Under the pieces are notes generated by a model, which had not been told where the DNA came from, ran no database searches, and saw only the letters and a program-made list of their open reading frames with translations. Shown here piece by piece: positions 1 to 8,931 of a stretch of 64,000 nucleotides of DNA (the stretch's first letter is position 1; every line of letters starts with the position of its first letter). The position numbers and the translations under genes were made by a program. The DNA is from Myxococcales bacterium (GTDB lineage: Bacteria; Myxococcota_A; Polyangia; Nannocystales; Nannocystaceae). The DNA lies in NCBI GenBank assembly GCA_020633295.1, contig JACKDW010000004.1, positions 310,001-374,000 of the forward strand, given 5' to 3'.

Positions 1-1033
1 ACTCGTAGAGGTTCGAGAGGTAGAGGTTGTCCTCGTACATCTTGCCGATCGCGGTGAGGATCGACGAGAACGCCTGCTGCCCCTGGCGGAACACGAGCAG
101 GTACATCGTCATGGCGCCGAGCGTGATCGCGCCGGCCGCGGTCTCGTACACGATCCACGCGTACGCGCCGTAGAACGCGAGCGTGCTGAGCAGCCCGAGC
201 GCGTAGCCCCAGAGCCCGCGGCGCAGCGTGAGGTCGCGGTCCTCGGCGTAGATCTTGTGGAAGATGTCGCGGTAGCGCTGCAGGAACAGCGGGCCGAGGC
301 CGAAGAGCTGCATCTCCTTGGCGAAGTCCTCGCGCGCGAGCGCGACCTCCAGGTACATCTGCATCCGGGTCTCGGGCGCGCGCCAGCGAAACAGGCGGAA
401 CGCCTCGCCGCTGAAGCGCGTCTCGACGAGGAACGCGGGCACCGCCGCGATCGCGAGCACGACGACCGCCCAGCCCGAGAACGAGAGCAGGATGCCGCCG
501 GTGGCGAGCAGCGCGATCGCGTAGCGGATGATCTGGAACGTCTTGTTGACCAGGCTCAGCGGGCGGCGCGACGCCTCGCGCCGCGCGTTGGTCATCTTGT
601 CGTAGAACTCGGAGTCTTCGAATTGCGCGAGCGACAGCGTCAGCGCCTTCTCGAGGATCAGCACGTTGACGCGGTTGCCGAGCAGCACGCGCAGCAGCGA
701 CTCGCACACGCTGAGGACGCGCGAGACCGCGGCCATCAGCGCGATCACGAGCGCCTCGAGCCCGACGTACCACAGCGCCGCGGTGAGCTCGGCCCGCGCG
801 CCGCTCGCCTGCGCCGTGACCACGGCGTCGACGATCAGCTTGCCGACGTAGGCGGTGACCGCCGGCAGCACGCCCGCGATCACGGTCATCAGGCCGATCA
901 CGATCGTCAGCGCGCGGCTCGTGGTCCAGACGAGCTCGAGCGCGCGGCCGCTGTAGCGGAACACGCCGAGGTACCGCCGCACTCGCGACGTCGCCGCGTC
1001 GTCGCCTCGCGTGTGTTCGTTCGCGCTCGCCAT
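1..1033 (-). CDS. ABC transporter, fused permease/ATPase (3' end outside window)
   Basis: The translation from ATG at 1033 reads as the transmembrane half of an ABC exporter. Hydrophobic segments occur near residues 38-55 and 85-105, around residues 190-215, and in pairs near residues 270-310. The typical cytoplasmic loop SLAQFEDSEFYDKMTNARRE precedes the middle pair, and the domain ends with the stretch FRQGQQAFSSILTAIGKMYED. In this family a nucleotide-binding domain follows; it would lie beyond base 1, so Walker motifs cannot be seen. The membrane-topology class is clear, the substrate is not. The gene diverges from the cyclase gene at 1138, leaving a gap of about 100 bp for two promoters. 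Confidence 0.85.
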   Translation of the reverse strand, partial: MASANEHTRGDDAATSRVRRYLGVFRYSGRALELVWTTSRALTIVIGLMTVIAGVLPAVTAYVGKLIVDAVVTAQASGARAELTAALWYVGLEALVIALMAAVSRVLSVCESLLRVLLGNRVNVLILEKALTLSLAQFEDSEFYDKMTNARREASRRPLSLVNKTFQIIRYAIALLATGGILLSFSGWAVVVLAIAAVPAFLVETRFSGEAFRLFRWRAPETRMQMYLEVALAREDFAKEMQLFGLGPLFLQRYRDIFHKIYAEDRDLTLRRGLWGYALGLLSTLAFYGAYAWIVYETAAGAITLGAMTMYLLVFRQGQQAFSSILTAIGKMYEDNLYLSNLYE

Positions 1034-1137
1034 CGCGTCTGCGTCGCCAGCATACCCGCCGCGCGCGCCGATCTGTCGCGCCGTCGTGGGCGCCCGCGCG
1101 CCCGCGCGCCCCTGACGGGGGTACTCTGATCCCGCTG

Positions 1138-2085
1138 ATGTCAGACGATCGCGCCGCGACCGTGGAGCTGCTCGGCGAGCGCACGTTCTCGCTCGCGCCG
1201 GGGCGGACGATCCTCGCGGGCGCGCTCGCGGCCGGCGTGCCCCACTACCACGCGTGCGGCGGGAACGCGCAGTGCTCGACCTGCCGCGTCTACGTCGAGC
1301 GGGGCGCGGAGCAGCTGACGCCGCCGAGCGCGGCCGAGCGCCGCCTCGCCGAGAAGATGGGCTTCCCGGACGGCGTGCGCCTCGCCTGCCAGGCGCGCGC
1401 GCGCACGCCGGGCGCGACGCTGGTGCTGCACCGCATCGTCCGCGACGAGGACGATCTAAACCTGTTTGTACGGACACACGCGCGCGGGCGCAGCCTGGGC
1501 GAGCAGCGCGAGCTCGCGCTGTTCTTCCTCGACATCCGCGGGTTCACCGGCTTCGCGGAGTCGAGCCTGCCCTTCGACGTCATCCACATCCTCAACCGCT
1601 TCTTCGCGCTCGTCCGCGGCGCGCTCGCGGAGCACGGCGGGCGCGTGATCGAGGTCGCGGGCGACGGGCTCTACGCCGTGTTCGGGCTCGAGGGCGGCGA
1701 CGCGGTGGCGCCGGCGATCCGCGCGGGGCGCCAGATCATCGACGACGTCGCGCGCTTCAGCCTCGACTACACCGAGCGCTACTTCGGCTACCGCGTGACG
1801 ATCGGCGTCGGGCTGCACTACGGGCGGGTGATCTGCGGGCACGTCGGCATCGGGGTCGACGGGGCGCTGAGCGTGATCGGCTACCCGGTCAACGTCGCCG
1901 CGCGCCTGCAGGCCGCGACCAAGGAGCTCAACAACAGCTTCGTGGTCTCGCGGCGCGCGATCGAGCGGCTCGACGATCCCGGGGCGCTCGGGCTCGCGGA
2001 CGTCGAGCCCCAGATCGTGTTCCTCCGCGGCGTGCGAGAGCCCTGCGCGGTGTACCTGCTCGGCGCGCCGTACCGCGACGGCTGA
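1138..2085 (+). CDS. Adenylate/guanylate cyclase with N-terminal 2Fe-2S ferredoxin domain
   Basis: This is a 315-residue protein in two parts. Residues 1-95 are a plant-type ferredoxin fold with cluster ligands C40, C46 and C49 (C-x5-C-x2-C) and a distal C84 in LACQA. Residues 125-315 are a class III nucleotide cyclase domain with metal-binding aspartates D132 (FLDIRGFTGF) and D176 (AGDGLYAVFG), followed by the conserved GVGLHYGRVICGHVG region. There is no signal peptide, so it is predicted to be cytoplasmic. By family logic it makes cAMP or cGMP under control of the redox state of the cluster; this regulation is inferred. The start is ATG at 1138. No partner gene is adjacent in the same direction. 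Confidence 0.9.
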   Translation: MSDDRAATVELLGERTFSLAPGRTILAGALAAGVPHYHACGGNAQCSTCRVYVERGAEQLTPPSAAERRLAEKMGFPDGVRLACQARARTPGATLVLHRIVRDEDDLNLFVRTHARGRSLGEQRELALFFLDIRGFTGFAESSLPFDVIHILNRFFALVRGALAEHGGRVIEVAGDGLYAVFGLEGGDAVAPAIRAGRQIIDDVARFSLDYTERYFGYRVTIGVGLHYGRVICGHVGIGVDGALSVIGYPVNVAARLQAATKELNNSFVVSRRAIERLDDPGALGLADVEPQIVFLRGVREPCAVYLLGAPYRDG

Positions 2086-2094
2086 GCGCCGCGC

Positions 2095-2718
2095 TCACGC
2101 GCTGGGGGTCACGGGGCCGCCGAAGCTCTCGCTCGTGTAGCGGGCGAGCTCGACGCGCGGGGACCAGTGCCCGCGGGGCAGCCCGGCCTTGCGCTTGAGC
2201 TGCTCGAGGAACTCCCGCGGCTCCGGCAGCTGCTCCCACACGCTCGGCAGGAAGGTGCCGCGATAGGGCCCTTCGGACAGGATGATCCCGTCGACGCCGG
2301 GCCGCAGCTGGCGCAGCGCGTCGGCCTCGTCCCGCGCCCGCATGGGCGTCGGCGGGCTGAGCACCGAGACGCTGAGCGTGAAGCCGGGTCGCGACCACTC
2401 GGCGCGGGTCACCGGCGGGAACCGGGGGTCGCGGAACGCGGCCGCGTACGCGCGCTCGGCCACGTCGCGCGCGAGCGGCAGCTCGGCCCGCAGCGTGCCG
2501 ATGCACCCGCGCAGCGCGCCGCGGCGCTTGAGCGTCACGAAGGTCGCGCGCGGCGACGTGAGCGCGGGCTCGAGCCCGTCGAGCGACACGGGCAGCGGCC
2601 GCCCGCGCTCGAGGCCGTGCTCGATCGACGCGCGCGCGATGGCGAGGAGCGCGTGGCGCTGCGTCGCGCTGTAGACGGCCGCGCCCGCCTCGTGGCCCGC
2701 GTCACCCGTGGAAGACAT
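2095..2718 (-). CDS. amrA: AMMECR1-domain protein (AmmeMemoRadiSam system protein A)
   Basis: The 207-residue protein matches the AMMECR1 fold along its length. It has an N-terminal helix region, the hallmark LRGCIGTLRAELPL near residues 88-101, then FRDPRFPPVT and the C-terminal GTFLPSVWEQLPEP...FLEQLKRKAGL block. Its biochemical role in bacteria is unknown to me. It overlaps the end of the upstream Memo-like gene by 17 bp, so the two are probably translated together. The third member, the radical SAM enzyme, lies divergently at 3758. The start is ATG at 2718. Confidence 0.88.
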   Translation of the reverse strand: MSSTGDAGHEAGAAVYSATQRHALLAIARASIEHGLERGRPLPVSLDGLEPALTSPRATFVTLKRRGALRGCIGTLRAELPLARDVAERAYAAAFRDPRFPPVTRAEWSRPGFTLSVSVLSPPTPMRARDEADALRQLRPGVDGIILSEGPYRGTFLPSVWEQLPEPREFLEQLKRKAGLPRGHWSPRVELARYTSESFGGPVTPSA

Positions 2719-3499
2719 AGGAGCCGTAGCCGACCACGCGATCGCGGGCGCCCGCGGTGTCGCCAGAGTTTCGCAGATCGAGGGTCTCGCCGCGCAGGCC
2801 GTGACGGCGCGCCTGCTCGAGCAGACCCTGGATCGGCAGGCGACCGCAGGCCTCGTGGCGCCCGATCGCGTCGCCGCGCAGCGACTCGATCGCGCGCGAG
2901 GTCGCGTCGTCGATCCGCCGCGCGGTCTCGTAGTCGAGGTAGTGGGTGAGGTCGGAGCTGATGACGATCAGCGTCTCGGGGCCGCCCCAGAGCAGCTCGA
3001 GCGCGCGCGCGATGTCGTCGGGGCGCGCCGCGCCGACGACGAGCGGCACGAGCATGAAGGGCCCCAGCGCCACCTGCAAAAACGGCAGGTGCACCTCGAG
3101 GCTGTGCTCGCGGGCGTGGGCGGCGTCGAAGGGGAACACGAACGGCAGCCGCTCGACGGTCGCCGTCGCTACGCGGTCCAGCGGCACGCGCCCGAGCGGC
3201 GTCTCGAAGGCGTCGAAGGTCGACGTAGCGACGCCCTCGAAGCCGACGCGGTGGGCCGGGCCGAGCAGGACGACGCGCCGCACCCCGCTGGCGCGCGCGC
3301 GCACGCGCGCGTAGGCGGTCGCCGCGATGGGGCCCGAGTACACGTAGCCGGCGTGCGGCGCGATGATCGCCTTGTCGTCCGGGCGGGGCGCGACCCCAGG
3401 CGCGGCCGCGCCGAGCATCGCCTCGACGGTCGCGCGGAGCTCATCGGGATCGCTCGGATAAAACGACCCGGCGACGGCTGCGGGCCTGGACGTTCGCAT
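2702..3499 (-). CDS. amrB: MEMO1-family protein (AmmeMemoRadiSam system protein B)
   Basis: The 265-residue protein is of the Memo family, related in fold to non-haem-iron extradiol dioxygenases. The metal-site residues known from human MEMO1 have counterparts here: His in APHAGYVYSG, His in HSLEVHLPFL, Asp and His in SSDLTHYLDYE, and Cys in ACGRLPIQ. It begins RTSRPAAVAGSFYPSDP, the usual start of prokaryotic members. A good ribosome-binding site (GAGGGGGTG) lies just before the ATG at 3499. It is followed by amrA with an overlap and faces amrS across a 258-bp gap that probably holds divergent promoters. Confidence 0.9.
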   Translation of the reverse strand: MRTSRPAAVAGSFYPSDPDELRATVEAMLGAAAPGVAPRPDDKAIIAPHAGYVYSGPIAATAYARVRARASGVRRVVLLGPAHRVGFEGVATSTFDAFETPLGRVPLDRVATATVERLPFVFPFDAAHAREHSLEVHLPFLQVALGPFMLVPLVVGAARPDDIARALELLWGGPETLIVISSDLTHYLDYETARRIDDATSRAIESLRGDAIGRHEACGRLPIQGLLEQARRHGLRGETLDLRNSGDTAGARDRVVGYGSYVFHG

Positions 3500-3757
3500 G
3501 GTTCACCCCCTCGCGAGCGCGGGACGCCGCGAGCTCCCAGTATCGTGAGGGGCGCGCGTCGACGCAAGCGCGGGTCTTTCGGCGCGGGCTCCGTCACCGC
3601 TCCGGGAATCTGTAAGGGGCTCCATGGGACAGCTCGACGCGCGACTCGAGGGCGCCGATCCGCCGTCGCGGCCGCCGCGGCGAACGTCCCCGCCCGTGGG
3701 CGTCCGCACGCGCTCCCGCCGGCGCGCGCCGCAGCGCGGGCGTATCCTCGAGCGCGC

Positions 3758-4834
3758 ATGACCGCCCCGCGCCCGCACCCGACGCGCTACTGGCACGCGC
3801 TCCCGGACGGCCGCGTCCAGTGCGACGTGTGCCCGCGCGCGTGTCAGCTCAAGGAGGGGCAGCGCGGCCTCTGCTTCGTCCGCGGTCGCGAGCGCGACGA
3901 GGTCGTGCTGCACTCCTACGGCCGCTCGAGCGGCTTCTGCGTCGACCCGATCGAGAAGAAGCCGCTGAGCCACTTCCTGCCCGGCACCCCCGTGCTGTCC
4001 TTTGGGACCGCCGGGTGCAACCTCGCGTGCAAGTTCTGTCAGAACTGGGACATGAGCAAGTCGCGACAGATGGACACGCTGATGGACGCCGCGTCGCCGG
4101 CCCAGCTCGCCGACGCGGCCGCGCGCCTCGGCTGCCGCAGCGTCGCGTTCACGTACAACGATCCGGTGATCTTCATGGAGTACGCGATCGACACCGCGAT
4201 CGCGTGCCGCGAGCGCGGCGTCAAGTCGGTCGCGGTCACGGCCGGGTACATGTGCGACGCGCCGCGGCGCGAGCTCTACGCGCACCTCGACGCGGTCAAC
4301 GTCGACCTCAAGGCCTTCAGCGAGGACTTCTACTGGACGATCACGAAGGGCCACCTGGCCCCGGTGCTCGAGACGCTCGAGTACATCCGCCACCACACCG
4401 AGACCTGGCTCGAGATCACGACGCTGCTGATCCCGGGCGAGAACGACTCCGATCGCGAGCTCGACGCGCTGACGCGCTGGGTCGCCGAGCGGCTCGGCCC
4501 CGACGTCCCGCTGCACTTCAGCGCGTTCCACCCCGACTACAAGATGCTCGACAAGCCGCGCACGCCGGCCGCGACGCTGCGACGCGCACGCGCCATCGCG
4601 CGCGCGAACGGGATCCGCTACGCGTACACGGGCAACGTCCACGACGAGGACGGCGGCAGCACCTACTGCCACGCCTGCGGCGAGCGGCTGATCGGCCGCG
4701 ACTGGTACGTCATCACGGCGTGGGACCTGACCGAGGACGGGCGCTGCCCCGGCTGCGGCGCCGCGTGCAGCGGCGTGTTCGAGGCGCGGCACGGCTCGTG
4801 GGGCGCGCGTCGCCTGCCGGTGCGGATGTCGTAG
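3758..4834 (+). CDS. amrS: AmmeMemoRadiSam system radical SAM enzyme
   Basis: The 358-residue radical SAM protein carries the cluster motif C-x3-C-x2-C in GCNLACKFCQNWD, preceded by a conserved Cys-rich leader (CDVCPRACQLKEGQRGLC). The SAM barrel continues with AFTYNDPVIFMEY, VTAGYMC and LNVDLKAF-like strands. The C-terminus carries two CxxC pairs (CHACG and CPGCG), suggesting an extra metal site. The reading frame is open far upstream, but similarity starts at the ATG at 3758, which is chosen as start. Substrate is unknown; genomes that carry this enzyme usually also carry AMMECR1 and Memo genes, as here. Confidence 0.92.
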   Translation: MTAPRPHPTRYWHALPDGRVQCDVCPRACQLKEGQRGLCFVRGRERDEVVLHSYGRSSGFCVDPIEKKPLSHFLPGTPVLSFGTAGCNLACKFCQNWDMSKSRQMDTLMDAASPAQLADAAARLGCRSVAFTYNDPVIFMEYAIDTAIACRERGVKSVAVTAGYMCDAPRRELYAHLDAVNVDLKAFSEDFYWTITKGHLAPVLETLEYIRHHTETWLEITTLLIPGENDSDRELDALTRWVAERLGPDVPLHFSAFHPDYKMLDKPRTPAATLRRARAIARANGIRYAYTGNVHDEDGGSTYCHACGERLIGRDWYVITAWDLTEDGRCPGCGAACSGVFEARHGSWGARRLPVRMS

Positions 4835-4910
4835 CGGCCCGCGCGACGCGCTCGCGCGCCGCGTGGGCGCCGCGTTGTCACCACGCCGGCGCGGCGTGTA
4901 GGGTGCACCC

Positions 4911-5501
4911 ATGCACGGCACGCACGGCCCCTGCCCCGAACACGCCGAGTTCGACGCGAGCCCGCGCGCGCGGCTGATCGTGATCGGGGCCGGCCACGTC
5001 TCGCAGGCGCTGGCGCCCGTCGCCGCGCTCGCCGGCTTCGCGGTCACCGTGCTCGACGACCGCGAGGAGCTGCTCGCGCGACCGGCCTTCGCGGGCGCGC
5101 GCGCGGGCTGCTACGACGTCGACGAGCTCGACGAGGCGCTGCCGCAGCTGACCGACGAGGACTTCATCGTGATCATCACGCGCGACCACGCGCGCGACGA
5201 GCGAGCGCTCGCTAACCTGGTTCGAAGACCCTATCGCTACCTCGGCATGATCGGCAGCCGCCGCAAGGTCCACACCGTGCTCGCGCGGATCCTCCGGCGC
5301 GAGGCGGCGATGGGCCGCGCGGCGCCGGACCTCGCCCGCGTGCGCGCGCCCATCGGCCTGGAGCTCGGCGGGCGCTCGCCCGCCGAGATCGCGGTCAGCG
5401 TGGTCGCCGAGCTGCTCGCCGAGCGCTGCGGGGGGGACGGCGCGCCGATGAACCTGGTCCCCGCGCTGACGCGCGCGCGCGCCGAGGGGAGCGCGTCCTG
5501 A
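4911..5501 (+). CDS. XdhC-type Rossmann-domain protein (short form)
   Basis: The 196-residue protein corresponds to the C-terminal Rossmann half of XdhC/CoxI proteins: GAGHVSQALAPVAALAGF at residues 25-42, then VTVLDDREE, FIVIITRDHARDERAL, YLGMIGSRRK and the terminal PIGLELGGRSPAEIAVSVVAEL. XdhC proteins help insert or sulfurate molybdenum cofactor in xanthine dehydrogenase-like enzymes; no such enzyme is encoded in this window. The N-terminal CoxI-like half is absent, in contrast to the full-length paralogue at 10721. The stop overlaps the apparent start of the methyltransferase gene by three bases. Confidence 0.85.
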   Translation: MHGTHGPCPEHAEFDASPRARLIVIGAGHVSQALAPVAALAGFAVTVLDDREELLARPAFAGARAGCYDVDELDEALPQLTDEDFIVIITRDHARDERALANLVRRPYRYLGMIGSRRKVHTVLARILRREAAMGRAAPDLARVRAPIGLELGGRSPAEIAVSVVAELLAERCGGDGAPMNLVPALTRARAEGSAS

Positions 5502-6508
5502 GTCGCCGAGGCCAGCCGAGCCAGCTCACGCTCGACTACGACGCGCGCCGCGTCGGCCGCTCGTGGGTCATCCACGCGGACTGCCTCGAGTGGCTCAGCC
5601 GCGTGCCCGAGGGCTCGCTGCACGCGATCGTCACCGACCCGCCCTACGGGCTCAAGGAGTACGAGGTCGAGCAGCTGCGCAAGCGCGACCGCGGCCGCGG
5701 CGGGATCTGGCGCATCCCGCCGTCCTTCGACGGCAGCGCGCGCGCCCCCCTGCCCCGCTTCACCGCGCTCGACGCCCGCGAGCGCGCGCGCCTGCGGGAC
5801 TTCTTCCGCGCGTGGAGCGAGCTCGTCACGCGCGCGCTGCGTCCCGGGGGACATGTCCTGATCGCCACCAACGCGTTCATCGCCGATCTCCTGTACGAGG
5901 CGCTGACCGGCGGCGGCCTCGAGTTCCGCGGCCAGCTGATCCGCACGGTCCGGACGCTGCGCGGCGGCGACCGCCCCAAGAACGCCGAGGCCGAGTTCCC
6001 CGACGCGTGCTCCATGCCGCGCGGCTGCTACGAGCCCTGGGGCCTCTTGCGGCGCCCGCTGCCCCGGCGCATGACGGTCGCGGAGTGCCTGCGCCAGCAC
6101 GAGACGGGCGCGCTGCGCCGCTACGCCGACGGCCGCCCGTTCGAAGACCTCATCGCCTCGGAGCGGACGCCGCGACGCGAGCGCGAGCTGGCCGGCCACC
6201 CGAGCCTCAAGCCGCAGTCGCTGCTGCGCCGCCTCGTCTACGCCGCGCTCCCGCTCGGCCGCGGGCGCGTCGTCGATCCGTTCATGGGGTCGGGCTCGAC
6301 GGTCGCGGCGGGCGAGGCCGTGGGCGTCGAGGTCATCGGCGTCGAGCGCCACCGCGAGTACTTCGAGCTCGCGCTCGCGGCCATCCCGAGGCTGCGCGCG
6401 ATCTCGCTGCCGGAGCTCGAGCCGCTGCTCGGCTCGGCGCCTGACGCAAAGACCAGCTCACCGCGTCGCGACCGGGGCCGCGCGGCGCCGTCCGCCGACG
6501 CGCGCTGA
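5498..6508 (+). CDS. DNA methyltransferase, beta-type motif order (N4-cytosine or N6-adenine)
   Basis: Catalytic motif IV (TDPPYG) comes first and the SAM-binding motif (DPFMGSGSTVAAGEAVG) about 200 residues later, so it belongs to the beta group of amino-methyltransferases. The conserved segment before motif IV (VIHADCLEWL) lies upstream of the first GTG (5603). The only candidate start that includes it is CTG at 5498, overlapping the stop of the previous gene as CTGA; that start is an inference and could be wrong. No restriction endonuclease is adjacent, so it looks like an orphan methyltransferase with a regulatory or host-protective role. Confidence 0.8.
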   Translation: MSRRGQPSQLTLDYDARRVGRSWVIHADCLEWLSRVPEGSLHAIVTDPPYGLKEYEVEQLRKRDRGRGGIWRIPPSFDGSARAPLPRFTALDARERARLRDFFRAWSELVTRALRPGGHVLIATNAFIADLLYEALTGGGLEFRGQLIRTVRTLRGGDRPKNAEAEFPDACSMPRGCYEPWGLLRRPLPRRMTVAECLRQHETGALRRYADGRPFEDLIASERTPRRERELAGHPSLKPQSLLRRLVYAALPLGRGRVVDPFMGSGSTVAAGEAVGVEVIGVERHREYFELALAAIPRLRAISLPELEPLLGSAPDAKTSSPRRDRGRAAPSADAR

Positions 6509-6642
6509 TCGACCGCCGCCGACGCGCGACCGCGACCGCGCGGCGTGTGCACGCGCGCGCGACCGCGCGTCGCACAACAATTTCAGATCGGCGCAATCGA
6601 AACGCCGTCGGCGGACAACCCCCTCGTGACGCGAGGAAACCG

Positions 6643-8838
6643 ATGAACAAACTGATCACGCTGACGGCGATAGGCGCGCTGTGCGCTGGAATGATGATGT
6701 CGACGCGGGCGGACGCCGATCAGGCGCCGAAGAAGCTGCCCAAGGCCGGCGCGAGCAAGCTGCCCAAGGCCGGCGCGAGCAAGCTCCCCCAGAACTTCCC
6801 GCGGCCGACCCCGAAGCTCCCGCAGCAGAAGCGCTCGCCGCTGTTCGACAAGGACCTCAACGACGGCCCGCAGACGCTGCGCGGCTTCGTCGATCTGCAC
6901 ACGCACCCGATGTCGCACCTCGGCTTCGGCGGCAAGCTCATGCACGGCGCGCCCGACGTGGGCGTGCTGATGCCCGCGGGCTCGATCTACAACCCTGCGG
7001 GCGTCGGCGTCTCGGGCTCGACCTGCAACGCGAGGGACAAGCGCGCGACGTCGGTCGAGGTCGCGCTCGGCTCCTGCTACAGCTCGCACGCCGGGCACGA
7101 CCTGATCAAGAACAAGTGCGGCAACCACGTGCGCCGCGTCGTCATCGACGAGTTCGAGAACGGCAAGCACACCAACAAGCCGCACGACGTCGACCACCCG
7201 CCCGGCTTCCCGAGCTTCACGAAGTGGCCGAAGCACGACGACATCATCCACCAGCAGATGTGGGTCGACTGGATCCAGCGCGCGCATGAGGGCGGGCTGC
7301 GCGTCATGGTCGCGCTGACCGTCAACAGCATGACGCTCGCCAAGGGGCTCGACGGCAACCAGCCCTACGACGACAAGACGACCGGCGACAAGCAGCTCGC
7401 CGAGATGAAGCGCATGGTCTCGCGCCACCCGTGGATGGAGATCGCGTACTCCTCGGCCGACCTGCGCCGCATCGTCGGGCAGGACAAGCTGGCGATCATC
7501 CTGGGCTCGGAGGTCGACGACATCGGCAACTTCGCGTGGTCGAAGCGCGAGCCGACGGCGGGTCAGGTGCGCGCGGAGATCCGCCGGCTGCACCAGCTCG
7601 GCGTCCGCTACATGTTCCCGGTCCACGTCATCGACAACCACTTCGGCGGCACGGCGATGTACGAGGCCGAGTTCCCGCGCGCGTCGAAGTACCACTTCGG
7701 GCACTGGCCGCAGATCGTCTGCGCGACCGCCTCGGACGGCATCACGAACCGCTTCACGCACGAGTGGGACGCGGTCATCACCTTGGTGCTCGGCGACGCC
7801 GGCCACAGCTTCCCGGTGCCGACGTGCCCGACCGGGCGCGGCTTCAAGAACGCGCGCGGGCTCACGCCGCTGGGCCGCGTCGCGCTCGACGAGATGATGG
7901 CGCTCGGGATGTTCATCGACATCGACCACGCGTCGCAGCGGACCGCCGACGACATCATCGCGTACACGGGCGGCAAGCCCGGCCGCTACCCGGTCGTCTC
8001 GGGGCACAACGGCCTGCGCAGCGACGACCGCAGCAACAAGCACATCCACGAGAACACGCGCACGGGCGCGCAGTACCGCGCGATCGCGCAGCGCGACGGC
8101 GTCGCGGGCGTCGGCTTCGGCGACTCGACCGCGCCCAAGTTCGTCGCCAACGTGCGCCGCGTGCTCGCCGAGAGCCCGTCAATCGCGATCAACCTCGGCT
8201 CGGACATCAACGGCTTCGTCATCATGCCGAAGTCGGACGACTGCGGCGTCGACGGCTGCGTCCAGTACTCCGAGAGCTTCCCGATGGCGCGCATGGGCGG
8301 CGTGACCTGGGACTACAACCGCGACGGCGTGGCGCACATCGGGCTGTTCCCGGACTTCCTGCGGCACGTCGAGAACGTCGGCGGCGACGACGTGGTCGAC
8401 AAGCTGTTCGACGGCGCCGAGGCGGTCGCGCGCACGTGGGAGCGCGCCGAGTCGGTCGGCCGCGCGGTCGAGGCGGCCGCGCCGACGAGCTTCCGGACCA
8501 TCGTCGCGCTCGTCTCCGTGCGCGATGATGATGTCCGCGACGGCGCGCGCGCGTGGGTCCGGGTCACGCACCGGCGCGGCGCGACCGGCTGGATCGAGGT
8601 CACCCAGGCCGCCAAGGGCAACAACTCGTCGGCGAAGGTCAGCATCCCGGTGGGCAGCACGATCCGCGCCAGCGACGTGCTCGCGGTCGAGGTCCGCCAC
8701 GAGTCGAACAACTGCTTCGCGTGCGCGCGCGACTACTGGAGCGGCGCCGTCGCGCTCGAGGGCGAGCACGGGCAGCCGATCATGACGACGCCCGCGTTCC
8801 GGATCGGGCACCAGACGAAGCGCTTCCCGCGGAGCTGA
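6643..8838 (+). CDS. Secreted M19/renal-dipeptidase-like metallohydrolase
   Basis: The 731-residue protein starts with a signal peptide (KLITLTAIGALCAGMMMS), then a short linker in which KLPKAGAS is repeated. The metal-dependent hydrolase core has the HxH motif in FVDLHTHPMSHLGFGG, then LGSEVDDIGNFAW, FIDIDHASQRTADDIIAY, VVSGHNGLRS and NLGSDINGF, an order matching membrane-dipeptidase-like amidohydrolases. The last 110 residues form an additional beta-rich domain of unknown function. A GAGG ribosome-binding site lies before the ATG at 6643. Substrate is not evident; a secreted peptide or amide hydrolase is the best guess. Confidence 0.72.
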   Translation: MNKLITLTAIGALCAGMMMSTRADADQAPKKLPKAGASKLPKAGASKLPQNFPRPTPKLPQQKRSPLFDKDLNDGPQTLRGFVDLHTHPMSHLGFGGKLMHGAPDVGVLMPAGSIYNPAGVGVSGSTCNARDKRATSVEVALGSCYSSHAGHDLIKNKCGNHVRRVVIDEFENGKHTNKPHDVDHPPGFPSFTKWPKHDDIIHQQMWVDWIQRAHEGGLRVMVALTVNSMTLAKGLDGNQPYDDKTTGDKQLAEMKRMVSRHPWMEIAYSSADLRRIVGQDKLAIILGSEVDDIGNFAWSKREPTAGQVRAEIRRLHQLGVRYMFPVHVIDNHFGGTAMYEAEFPRASKYHFGHWPQIVCATASDGITNRFTHEWDAVITLVLGDAGHSFPVPTCPTGRGFKNARGLTPLGRVALDEMMALGMFIDIDHASQRTADDIIAYTGGKPGRYPVVSGHNGLRSDDRSNKHIHENTRTGAQYRAIAQRDGVAGVGFGDSTAPKFVANVRRVLAESPSIAINLGSDINGFVIMPKSDDCGVDGCVQYSESFPMARMGGVTWDYNRDGVAHIGLFPDFLRHVENVGGDDVVDKLFDGAEAVARTWERAESVGRAVEAAAPTSFRTIVALVSVRDDDVRDGARAWVRVTHRRGATGWIEVTQAAKGNNSSAKVSIPVGSTIRASDVLAVEVRHESNNCFACARDYWSGAVALEGEHGQPIMTTPAFRIGHQTKRFPRS

Positions 8839-8861
8839 CGCGAGGCGGGCGCCGCCGCGGT

Positions 8862-8891
8862 CGCCGTCGAGACGCGCGCGTCTCGGCGGCG
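8862..8891. terminator. Hairpin between convergent genes
   Basis: The arms CGCCG-T-CGAGACGCG and CGCGTCTCG-G-CGGCG pair over 15 bases with one T/G wobble, with essentially no loop beyond the central CGCG. It lies between the 3' ends of the M19-like hydrolase gene and sufU, which converge, so it could serve both. There is no long T run, so it is not a classical intrinsic terminator. Confidence 0.45.
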
Positions 8892-8903
8892 TCGCGTTTA
8901 ACA

Positions 8904-8917
8904 GGTCCGACGGGACA
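8904..8917. promoter_or_regulatory. Near-match to TGTC-N6-GACA dyad (GGTC-N6-GACA)
   Basis: The site reads GGTCCGACGGGACA and lies in the short AT-richer gap between the M19-like hydrolase gene and sufU, next to a run of six A. It matches seven of eight positions of the dyad seen exactly at 11931, 30859, 36590 and 52220. Function is unknown. Confidence 0.25.
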
Positions 8918-8931
8918 GATAAAAAAGCCCG

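Noticed and set aside
2708..4834. A 708-codon version of the radical SAM gene
   Set aside because: Residues before ATG 3758 are antisense to the Memo gene and not conserved-looking.
5498..6508. A restriction-modification system
   Set aside because: No endonuclease-like gene neighbours the methyltransferase; the flanking genes are an XdhC-like protein and a secreted hydrolase.
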